Shown here in pieces: positions 57,671 through 64,000 of a DNA stretch of 64,000 nucleotides. A model generated the notes under the pieces. That model was not told the DNA's origin and did no database searches. It was given only the letters and a program-made list of their open reading frames with translations. Source of the DNA: Candidatus Woesearchaeota archaeon (GTDB lineage Archaea; Nanobdellota; Nanobdellia; Woesearchaeales; ARS49); assembly GCA_019322895.1 (NCBI GenBank), contig JAHWHZ010000002.1:62001-126000 (forward strand), given 5' to 3'. The position numbers and the translations under genes are program-made. Position 1 is the first letter of the stretch. Each line of letters begins with the position of its first letter.

Positions 57671-59652
57671 TATTCGTTTTTGCTCCTGAATTTATTCCAT
57701 ACACCCTTGAAATAATCTGTAAGATATTCAAGCCTGTCCATCAGGCGGTCTGACAAGCTGGATGAGGTCTGCAAAGCTGAAATCTGCGCAAGAATTCCTG
57801 TGCTGTCAGGAAGCCTTCCATCTTTCCGGCCTGTGCCTCCTGTATAATCTGAAAGAGGCTTTTGCGAGATTCTCTTCTCCATCTTTGCCTCTTCTTTTTC
57901 CTTCTGCTTCTTCAGCTGCTCTTCTGCTTTTTTCTTCAGCTTTCTTGCTTGAGAATCAGCATCAAACATTGCCTTCAAATGCTTCTGGAATTTCAGCATG
58001 AACTCTTTTTCTTTCTTTTTTGATTCCAGAGGCTTGACGACCTCGAATAATTTTGCAAACAAGATATTTGCTCTTGAGATGTACTGTGCTTCAAGCTGCT
58101 CTGTATCATGCGCTAACTTGATGTGCAGTTCTTTTGCCCACCCTCTTAACTGGATGTCTCTTATGATGTCTTTGTAGCCTTTGTAGCCTCTTGTTCTTTC
58201 AAGAATCTGCTTCAATAGGATTGATTTTCCGCCAAGCAATTCTTTTGTCGGCACTAACTCATCTTTCTTTGGGTTATATACCATCAAGTCCTGGAACTTT
58301 GGCTCATCCTGCCAATCTTTCAGGACTTCTGTAACCTGTATGACTCTTCTTTTTCTTGAAAGGCCTGTTGTAGACTTGATCTGGTTGACAATTATGATTA
58401 AATCTGTGACCTTGAAGGAGCCTTTAGGGACATCAAGGTCATTTACAACCCTGTCATAAACACCATAAGGAGAATCAGAGTGCACTGTTCCTGCAACAAC
58501 ATTGCTCATGGCACCGACTCTCATAGCTTCATACAATACTTTTGCTTCCTTGCTTCTGATCTCTCCGATTATTAAACAAGAATCACCTAACCTCAGGCTT
58601 GTTCTCAGGCCAGTGTCAAACGGAAGCTCCATACCTTCTTTCAGCAGGGCTGAACGGACCTTTAATGGCAGAAGGTCGTAGCCTAATTTCTTGTAAGCGT
58701 TTATTGGAAGCTCCTGCGTATCTTCAATTGTTATTATCCTGTATTTTGGAAGTATCTCTAGCAATAATGAGCCAAGCAAAGAAGTCTTTCCAGAACCTCT
58801 AGGGCCTGCGCTAAGGAAAGTTCTTCCATGAGCAATGCATAATGAAAGCAGTCCTGCAAACCATGAATTAGCCATCTTATTGTTCATGAACAATGGCAAT
58901 GTCCACGGGCGCTCCCTATGTTTTCTGATAGAATATCCTATTCCAAAGACAGAGAATGGGTCTGCAATTGCAGCAACCCTTGCTTTTGTTCCCTTGCCGA
59001 CAAGGATTTCTCCGTCTAATTGCGGCTGCGCCTTGTTCAAAGGACGTCCTGTATTAATCTTTAATCTTGTTGCTAAATAGTTCAGGAAATCTTCGCTTGG
59101 ATAGATATTAGTTACACATTCATCATAATCTGCGTGCACAATCCTCATAGGAGTCTTGTTTGCAGGCGGATTGATGTTGATTTCCAAGACTTTTGGGTCT
59201 CTTAGCAAGTGCTCTAAGATTCCATATCCTAAGAACCATTTCTTTATGTATTCATTATCAGTAACATTTGATTCCTTGAATCTCTCAAACTCTTTCTTTA
59301 TGTCCATCAATTCCTGGAACGTTACATTGATTTCAGGGATTTTCATGAAATAAGTATAGCCAACATCAGAACTGCTTTCGCAGATGTCCACTTTTGCTCC
59401 TGTGCTCAAGAAATAAGTCTGTCTTGGCTTCAAATCTTTTGGCTTGTGGTCAAACCTTACATCCATGAAAAACGGAAGAACAGCCAATAATCTTCTTTGT
59501 TTGTCATATTCTTTTGTGAAAAGATCATTCTTCAATCTCAATATCTTGAATTTCTTGCACCCGATGCAGTTTATGCATTCCTCTGACAAAGTGCTTGAGC
59601 TGATTTTTTCACATTCTTCACAATCCTTTGTAATTATTTCTTCTTCTGCCAA
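57670..59652 (-). CDS. type II/IV secretion ATPase (FlaI/TadA/PilT family)
   Basis: A 660-residue ATPase that powers pilus or archaellum-like assembly. Walker A GPRGSGKTSL is near residues 283-292, Walker B LIIGEIRSKE near 360, and the His box GTVHSDS near 392. The N-terminus has a Cys cluster (KDCEECEK and CINCIGCKKF), probably a zinc site, and the C-terminus has a long Lys/Glu helix and a disordered tail. TTG at 59652 is chosen because GGGGGA lies nine bases upstream; a TTG at 59661 sits too close to that site. No ATG is available nearby. The absence of other archaellum genes (flaB, flaH, flaG) points to a pilus or secretion role. Confidence 0.9.
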   Translation of the reverse strand: MAEEEIITKDCEECEKISSSTLSEECINCIGCKKFKILRLKNDLFTKEYDKQRRLLAVLPFFMDVRFDHKPKDLKPRQTYFLSTGAKVDICESSSDVGYTYFMKIPEINVTFQELMDIKKEFERFKESNVTDNEYIKKWFLGYGILEHLLRDPKVLEININPPANKTPMRIVHADYDECVTNIYPSEDFLNYLATRLKINTGRPLNKAQPQLDGEILVGKGTKARVAAIADPFSVFGIGYSIRKHRERPWTLPLFMNNKMANSWFAGLLSLCIAHGRTFLSAGPRGSGKTSLLGSLLLEILPKYRIITIEDTQELPINAYKKLGYDLLPLKVRSALLKEGMELPFDTGLRTSLRLGDSCLIIGEIRSKEAKVLYEAMRVGAMSNVVAGTVHSDSPYGVYDRVVNDLDVPKGSFKVTDLIIIVNQIKSTTGLSRKRRVIQVTEVLKDWQDEPKFQDLMVYNPKKDELVPTKELLGGKSILLKQILERTRGYKGYKDIIRDIQLRGWAKELHIKLAHDTEQLEAQYISRANILFAKLFEVVKPLESKKKEKEFMLKFQKHLKAMFDADSQARKLKKKAEEQLKKQKEKEEAKMEKRISQKPLSDYTGGTGRKDGRLPDSTGILAQISALQTSSSLSDRLMDRLEYLTDYFKGVWNKFRSKNE

Positions 59653-59670
59653 GATAATCAATCCCCCAAC

Positions 59671-60237
59671 TTACTTGACTACATAGAGTAGAGTGATGAA
59701 CAGCGCTGCCAAGGCCACAGTAGAACTTAGCAAGCAGGTAAAGACCATCATAATCAAGTTGTCTTTCTTCAAAGAGCGGAAAAGCTTCAGGTAGATCCTC
59801 TTTGTTATCTCTGCTCTCTGGCCCTCTAAGACATGATGCATGTTCTGTGTTGCATCAGCCATGTCCTGGCTCAATGTCTGCGCAGCATTGTTGAATGCAT
59901 TGACATGATGGTTCAAATTGTTTAACCAGTTCTTGTCAAGGCCGTTCATGTTCTGAGTTATCTGGTTCAGCCTTGCAATCTCAGCCTGCAGCATCTCTTT
60001 CTGCTCTCTCAATCCTTCTGGATTATTTTGGTTTGTTTTTAACACGTTCTTGACGTATTCCAGGTTTTGTCCTAGCTCGTCAACTTTTTCTTTCAGAGCA
60101 GCTTCTGCTGGATTCAATGCAGCGTCTGGATTTTGGTTAAGCTTTTGATTTAGTATCTCTAGATTTGTAGCTAATATCCTGATCTGCTGCTGTATTTCCT
60201 TGTCTTTTCCTTTATCCCCCAATAGTTTTTCAAACAT
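59671..60237 (-). CDS. coiled-coil protein with C-terminal membrane segment
   Basis: A 188-residue protein: a Gln/Asn-rich coiled coil (about 12-150) and a C-terminal membrane segment (about 162-186). The start has GAGGGGGT upstream. It lies between a secreted protein gene and the secretion ATPase gene in the operon. A tail-anchored scaffold that recruits the ATPase is possible; the family is not recognised. Confidence 0.65.
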   Translation of the reverse strand: MFEKLLGDKGKDKEIQQQIRILATNLEILNQKLNQNPDAALNPAEAALKEKVDELGQNLEYVKNVLKTNQNNPEGLREQKEMLQAEIARLNQITQNMNGLDKNWLNNLNHHVNAFNNAAQTLSQDMADATQNMHHVLEGQRAEITKRIYLKLFRSLKKDNLIMMVFTCLLSSTVALAALFITLLYVVK

Positions 60238-60239
60238 TG

Positions 60240-60617
60240 TTACCCCCTCACATATTTGTTTACAAATTCGCTATAACTGATATCTTCTTCGACGATCTTC
60301 TTGATGTCGTGTTCTGATAGTTTTATTGAAACACCTGTTCTTACATCATCGAGATAAGCATGAACCTGAGATTTTTTTCCAGATGACTGGAATTTTTTTA
60401 CGAAAGTTTGATCCATCTGGCTGAGCTCTTTGTTTAACAGCTCTGCATCATCAAGAGAGCTCACTTCATTCACTATGTTGTTTATTTCTTCGCTTGCCTT
60501 GCATGTGATTACTATGTTGTTTCCTGTCTCTTTCTGCTCACAGGCATATTCTGGCATGCCGAGAGCTATTGTCGACAGTAAAATCACTAAAATTGCTGTT
60601 ATGACCGCCTTGTTCAT
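60240..60617 (-). CDS. small secreted protein, first gene of the pilus operon
   Basis: A 125-residue protein with a signal peptide (VITAILVILLSTIALGMPEY) and a helical, charged mature part with two cysteines. Family not recognised. Its promoter TATA box is at 60650-60661 and GGGGGAA precedes the ATG, so it appears to lead the 12-gene operon that runs down to 48905. Confidence 0.65.
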   Translation of the reverse strand: MNKAVITAILVILLSTIALGMPEYACEQKETGNNIVITCKASEEINNIVNEVSSLDDAELLNKELSQMDQTFVKKFQSSGKKSQVHAYLDDVRTGVSIKLSEHDIKKIVEEDISYSEFVNKYVRG

Positions 60618-60649
60618 AGTGTTCCCCCTTAACTATCGTATAGTGATGA

Positions 60650-60661
60650 CTATTTATAAAG
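60650..60661 (-). promoter_or_regulatory. TATA box of the pilus/secretion operon
   Basis: On the minus strand the element reads CTTTATAAATAG, the consensus form in this window. A start near 60630 gives a short leader with the GGGGGAA ribosome binding site before 60617. Confidence 0.6.
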
Positions 60662-61355
60662 ATTCGTGTTTTTCTAACTGTTTGGTGATAAGTTTGTCGT
60701 GCAAAACATTCCTTTTCCTGTAATACCAGCGCAACAGGAATAAAAGCAGCCCTGCGACTAAAGCGAAGATTGTTATTTGCTTCCAGCCCACGGTGCTTCG
60801 CAGGATGTCTATCCTGTCTTTTATGCCTAAAGAGACTCTTTCAGTGATCTTTGGCTTCCTGCTTAATTGCTCAAAATCACCTGACGTTATGCTCATTGTA
60901 TTATTTTCCCAAAGACCTGAACTTTCATTATATATAGGAGGTGCTGGCGCAACAGTGCCTGTGATAAACAGTTCTGTTGTCTTGCCAGCAACTCTCCAAG
61001 CCAGTTCGCCGTCCTTAATTGCCATTGGGGGCATGTTGAAAGTGATCCTGTCGATAATGCTTGTTAACTTGTTTTCTGGGTCTTTTAGCTCGTAGATAAA
61101 GTAGTCTTCTGTCTCTGGCTTTGTTATGGTGATTTGAATATCCAGAATGTTGCCTTCTAATGGGAGGACAGACAAGTCACTCTGGATAGTGATATTATCA
61201 GTGATGTTGAATGTGTTTGTGTTCGTGTAGGTTGATACTGTGATTGATTCAGTGTCTTCGTTGAATATCAGATGCGGGCCTTCTTGTGCTGAGACTCTAG
61301 AGCACAGAAAAACCACAAACATCAACAGTGCAAATCCAATGATTATTCTTTTCAT
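60654..61355 (-). CDS. type I membrane protein with extracellular beta domain
   Basis: A 233-residue protein: signal peptide (first 24 residues, ending RVSAQEG), an outer beta domain rich in Thr and Asn (about 25-180), a membrane segment (about 192-213), and a short basic tail. The ATG at 61355 is chosen over the upstream start at 61400 because a TATA box lies 26 bases before it and a clear signal peptide follows. Family unknown. It sits between the operon and the membrane-anchored regulator and shares their orientation. Confidence 0.68.
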   Translation of the reverse strand: MKRIIIGFALLMFVVFLCSRVSAQEGPHLIFNEDTESITVSTYTNTNTFNITDNITIQSDLSVLPLEGNILDIQITITKPETEDYFIYELKDPENKLTSIIDRITFNMPPMAIKDGELAWRVAGKTTELFITGTVAPAPPIYNESSGLWENNTMSITSGDFEQLSRKPKITERVSLGIKDRIDILRSTVGWKQITIFALVAGLLLFLLRWYYRKRNVLHDKLITKQLEKHESL

Positions 61356-61375
61356 GCAGTTCAGTAGGATTGAAC

Positions 61376-61387
61376 AATATATATAAC
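61376..61387 (-). promoter_or_regulatory. TATA box of the 233-residue membrane protein gene
   Basis: GTTATATATATT on the minus strand is centred 26 bases before the ATG at 61355; a leaderless transcript is likely. Confidence 0.55.
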
Positions 61388-61438
61388 AGGGATAGAACAA
61401 AAGTGAACAAGAAATGAACTCGCTTGAATTCTAAAGAA

Positions 61439-62263
61439 TTAGAGCCTGATGAACCATTCTGTGAGTTTAACAAAATGAGTTGTGTGAGTTCTGTCTAGTT
61501 CTATGATGTTCTTGTTTTCTAGTTGAGTTAAAGTAGAAGCTAAGCTTGATTTTGCTAATCTAGTTTCTTTCTCTATTAAAGATCTCTTTGTTTCGTTGTT
61601 GTTTTGCAACAATATTTCTACTACTTTCTTTTCGTTGTTTGATAGAGTTTTTACCACGTTGTTTTTGTGTGAGGATTGTTTGACTTGCTTTGGTCTTCTT
61701 ATCATGAAATATAGTCCTGCAAGCAGGATTAAGCATAATGCTGCTAAAACAACGTAAGTCACTACTTTCTCAAACTTATGCTCGTCAAGATTGTCTAGAT
61801 ATGACTGCAGGTTGATGTTTTCTATCTTGTATGTTATTTCTGCACTGCCTTCCTGGAATTCAATTGTCTTAACATCTGTCTCCTGGACAAAAGAATGCGG
61901 ATTTATTGATAAGATATTTGCAGACTTTGGCAATGAGACTTTTACCGGGCCGTCCAGACGGATATTTAATTTCCAGGCATCAGTTTTGCTTGTGAAATTA
62001 TTTGTCTGGTATGCTACAATTGCTTTTTCTGTAGAGCCGACTGACAATGAAAGAATATTATCTTCCTGCAAATATAATGCTCCTCTTACTTCTGGAACAG
62101 CGTCTATCGGCAGAGTTAGAACATGCAATCCAGAGCCTTCTACTGAAGCTACAACTATGGAATTACCGCTCTCCTGCACCAGTACATCATAGCTGGCCCC
62201 CCAAACAGCTGGCAGCATTGCCAATACTAATAGCACGGCTACCACTGGCTTCACTAAATTCAT
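61439..62263 (-). CDS. membrane-anchored winged-helix protein (candidate signal-responsive regulator)
   Basis: A 274-residue protein with a signal peptide (first 22 residues, ending AVWGASY), an extracellular beta domain (about 23-160), a membrane segment (about 166-186), and a cytoplasmic part ending in a winged helix (about 205-274). The winged helix reads LSNNEKKVVEILLQNN, KRSLIEKETRLAKSSLASTL, TQLENKNIIELDRT, as in MarR/ArsR-type DNA-binding domains. Archaeal proteins of this layout carry an outside sensor joined to a DNA-binding domain. A TATA box lies 27 bases before the ATG. Target genes are unknown; the adjacent pilus operon is a plausible one. Confidence 0.75.
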   Translation of the reverse strand: MNLVKPVVAVLLVLAMLPAVWGASYDVLVQESGNSIVVASVEGSGLHVLTLPIDAVPEVRGALYLQEDNILSLSVGSTEKAIVAYQTNNFTSKTDAWKLNIRLDGPVKVSLPKSANILSINPHSFVQETDVKTIEFQEGSAEITYKIENINLQSYLDNLDEHKFEKVVTYVVLAALCLILLAGLYFMIRRPKQVKQSSHKNNVVKTLSNNEKKVVEILLQNNNETKRSLIEKETRLAKSSLASTLTQLENKNIIELDRTHTTHFVKLTEWFIRL

Positions 62264-62283
62264 AGAATGCTTGAGAAGCTGAT

Positions 62284-62295
62284 TATTTATAAAGC
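62284..62295 (-). promoter_or_regulatory. TATA box of the membrane-anchored winged-helix gene
   Basis: On the minus strand GCTTTATAAATA is centred 27 bases before the ATG at 62263; no ribosome binding site, so probably leaderless. Confidence 0.55.
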
Positions 62296-62353
62296 TAATG
62301 ACTTATTATTACTGAAAAGTGATAAGAAAAAGAAAGAAAATATTTATGCAGGT

Positions 62354-63343
62354 TTAGCTGAAAAACTCCTGCAAATCCATACGCTTCAGCATTGCTTTAT
62401 ATGCATTTCTTATCTCGCCATACAGCTCAAATGCACGGACTGCCTGATTTCTGTAATCATCACCCAGTTCTTTAGCTGAAGCCATGAATCCTTTGATACT
62501 CGGCTTAGGCAATAATACGTCAATCTCTTTTTCATCGAATTGAAGCTTTTCCCTTTTGTCCCAAGCATCTCTGATTTCTCTATGCTCTGCTGTTGCATCA
62601 GATAAGAATTCTTCTGGCTGCATGCTCAATAATGCACCAACAATAATCTGCCTGTGCTTTTGATGCAATTCTTTTTCTGCATCATTTTCGCACTTTTCAT
62701 CATATCTTTTAACATGATCTGGCAAGTAAGTCATTGCCATTGCCCATGGGCTAGCAGTGATTCTTTGCAAACCTCGTCTGTTAATGTAATCCCAGTCGCT
62801 TACTTTTGCCAGGAATCTAACATCTTCAGGAACTTCTGAGAATGAATATCCTAAAGATTCTTTCAGCTGGTCACAAAAGCCTTCTAAATCACTTGGCGTG
62901 TATACGTCATTACCTGTAAGATGGTCTGAAAACAAGCCTTCCTGCTCGCATATCTTGTCATCTGCCTCACCAAAAGCATCATTAACAGCATCTCTTATTG
63001 ATTTAGCATTAAAATGCAATTCGCCGCCAGTAGGCACGACATGTATTCTCTGCTCGATTGTTCCGTCTTCTGCCTGTGCTAAAGCAATGTAAAACTCAGG
63101 CATTTTTCCATCTGGCAAGTATTTTACCAGCTGCAGTTTATCATCAGCACTTAATGTTGTGGCTGGAGCTTCTATAGGGGAATAACTTGGTTTTTTATCG
63201 CCCACTTTTTTTATTGGATTATCAGCAAGTTTTACCAAATCATAGAAATCCCATGTAATATACCAAAGTCCTGTTTGGTCTATTTTTTGATTAACTCTAT
63301 CTAACAAATCATTGTCTTGTGCATCTTGATTTCCTTCACTCAT
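62354..63343 (-). CDS. hypothetical acidic soluble protein
   Basis: A 329-residue soluble protein rich in Asp and Glu. I do not recognise it. It has no signal peptide or membrane segment. Segments seen include LWYITWDFYDLVKLAD near the N-terminus, a beta-type part QRIHVVPTGGELHFNAKSIR, and a helical C-terminal third rich in charged residues. ATG at 63343 is chosen because GGGGTG precedes it and a TATA box lies upstream; the longer reading from 63412 would start before that promoter. It is likely cytoplasmic. Confidence 0.6.
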   Translation of the reverse strand: MSEGNQDAQDNDLLDRVNQKIDQTGLWYITWDFYDLVKLADNPIKKVGDKKPSYSPIEAPATTLSADDKLQLVKYLPDGKMPEFYIALAQAEDGTIEQRIHVVPTGGELHFNAKSIRDAVNDAFGEADDKICEQEGLFSDHLTGNDVYTPSDLEGFCDQLKESLGYSFSEVPEDVRFLAKVSDWDYINRRGLQRITASPWAMAMTYLPDHVKRYDEKCENDAEKELHQKHRQIIVGALLSMQPEEFLSDATAEHREIRDAWDKREKLQFDEKEIDVLLPKPSIKGFMASAKELGDDYRNQAVRAFELYGEIRNAYKAMLKRMDLQEFFS

Positions 63344-63385
63344 TTTTACACCCCACGAATGTGTTGATAATGGTAATAAACCACC

Positions 63386-63395
63386 CTTTATAAAG
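63386..63395 (-). promoter_or_regulatory. TATA box of the 329-residue gene
   Basis: CTTTATAAAG is palindromic and about 47 bases before the ATG at 63343, leaving a leader of about 22 bases with the GGGGTG ribosome binding site. Confidence 0.5.
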
Positions 63396-63437
63396 CTTGT
63401 GGTTTTAGTCACTCAGAAATAGTAAAAAATAAAAAAA

Positions 63438-64000
63438 TTATTTAAATTTCCTGTAGAACTGCGCTATCAGGAACTGGGAACTGAACTGCAGTGCAGGGAT
63501 TGTCCAGATCAATGTTATTATTGGGATTGAACAAAGCACCCAGAACAGTATTGTGACGATTGTCTTCAAGAAAACCACGATGTATGCGATGAAGTTTCCG
63601 AAGACCATCTTTGTCGCCAGTCCTACGTCAAAGAAGGCTCCAAAGCGCCTCTTTACAGCGTAGTTTGCCACCAGAATAGGGGTTATCAATATAACGTATA
63701 TATAGATAATCCAGCCAACCAGCGGTATTCTCATGAGAATTCCCATGACAATAGCAAGGATTATTGAGAACAGGAAATAATAGAAGCCGTGTGTAAAGCT
63801 TTTCCAGTACCTGCCGAACTTTGGCATGGACCTGTCATTTCCTTTCACAATATTCTGGATTATGTCCATGATATATCCATACAATGGGAACCAGCCGAAT
63901 ATAGGTATTATTATCAGCCAGAACCAAAACGCCCTCTGCATCTTGGCCCATGGATATTTAAGAGCATCTTTAATTGAATCTTTTATAGCTCTTGAAGCTA
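63438..64000 (-). CDS. DUF4013-type multi-span membrane protein, 5' end outside window
   Basis: The minus-strand frame is open to the window edge, so the N-terminus is missing. Before the internal Met at 63941 the frame reads SIKDALKYPWAKMQRAFW, matching the usual opening of DUF4013 proteins, which are small integral membrane proteins of unknown function. At least four hydrophobic segments follow (FWLIIIPIFGWFPLYGYI; FYYFLFSIILAIVMGIL; IIYIYVILITPILVA; TILFWVLCSIPIITLIW). The final residues are basic (QFYRKFK). Confidence 0.72.
   Translation of the reverse strand, partial: ASRAIKDSIKDALKYPWAKMQRAFWFWLIIIPIFGWFPLYGYIMDIIQNIVKGNDRSMPKFGRYWKSFTHGFYYFLFSIILAIVMGILMRIPLVGWIIYIYVILITPILVANYAVKRRFGAFFDVGLATKMVFGNFIAYIVVFLKTIVTILFWVLCSIPIITLIWTIPALQFSSQFLIAQFYRKFK

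Noticed and set aside
57670..59652. Archaellum (swimming) operon
   Set aside because: The ATPase and platform protein fit, but no archaellin, FlaH, FlaG, FlaF or FlaD/E is present, and the small proteins are unlike archaellins. A pilus or secretion role is preferred.

Overview
The window is archaeal. It carries an exosome gene run (rrp4, rrp41, rrp42) with proteasome alpha, SBDS, RNase P Pop5 and RNA polymerase subunit K, and also Endonuclease Q, pyruvoyl-dependent arginine decarboxylase and an archaeal-type pilus/secretion ATPase with its membrane partner. TATA boxes of the CTTTAAATA or CTTTATAAA kind sit about 25-28 bases before many starts. The AT-rich composition, very large surface proteins and many short membrane proteins of no recognised family suggest a DPANN lineage such as Woesearchaeota or Pacearchaeota. 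That placement is inference; there is no rRNA here to confirm it.

Layout: (1) 2-286, the end of an unknown gene. (2) 330-8346, a plus-strand MoxR/VWA module: two membrane VWA proteins, a coiled-coil protein, a membrane protein, a MoxR AAA+ ATPase, a DUF58 protein and a lipoprotein. (3) 8360-11559, arginine decarboxylase, a transglutaminase-like protein, a PIN-domain pair and DUF357. (4) 11578-15773, the minus-strand core operon rnp2-psmA-SBDS-rrp4-rrp41-rrp42-rpoK. (5) 15972-18004, a degenerate Nudix-like protein and a Hanks-type kinase. (6) 18165-18344, a tRNA interrupted by a structured insertion, followed by two degenerate repeat units that each end in a copy of the tRNA 3' end. (7) 18655-46541, a surface-protein region: four minus-strand envelope proteins, a 1118-residue kinase/TPR receptor on the plus strand, a 772-residue surface protein and a 5468-residue giant. 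(8) 46885-48793, a tandem Fis-type HTH regulator and Endonuclease Q. (9) 48905-60617, a minus-strand operon of 12 genes for a type IV pilus-like or secretion machine, ending in a VWA protein and a large protein with a HINT autoprocessing domain and a Cys-rich tail. (10) 60654-64000, two envelope proteins (one a membrane-anchored winged-helix candidate), an unknown acidic protein and a truncated DUF4013-type membrane protein.

Several parts plausibly work together at the cell surface. The pilus-like operon would assemble or export fibres, and the giant and its relatives look like adhesins sharing one C-terminal module. The kinases and the membrane-anchored regulator are candidate sensors. These links rest on gene order only.

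The strongest anomaly is 27764-28333: 190 consecutive codons of a surface-protein gene that all end in T or G with no exception, although the encoded module is nearly identical to that of a neighbouring gene with ordinary codons. Other notable points are a tRNA whose anticodon loop cannot be rebuilt by removing one intron, a HINT domain inside a pilus operon, inverted repeats in the promoter region of the giant gene, and a 37-residue gene inside the pilus operon.
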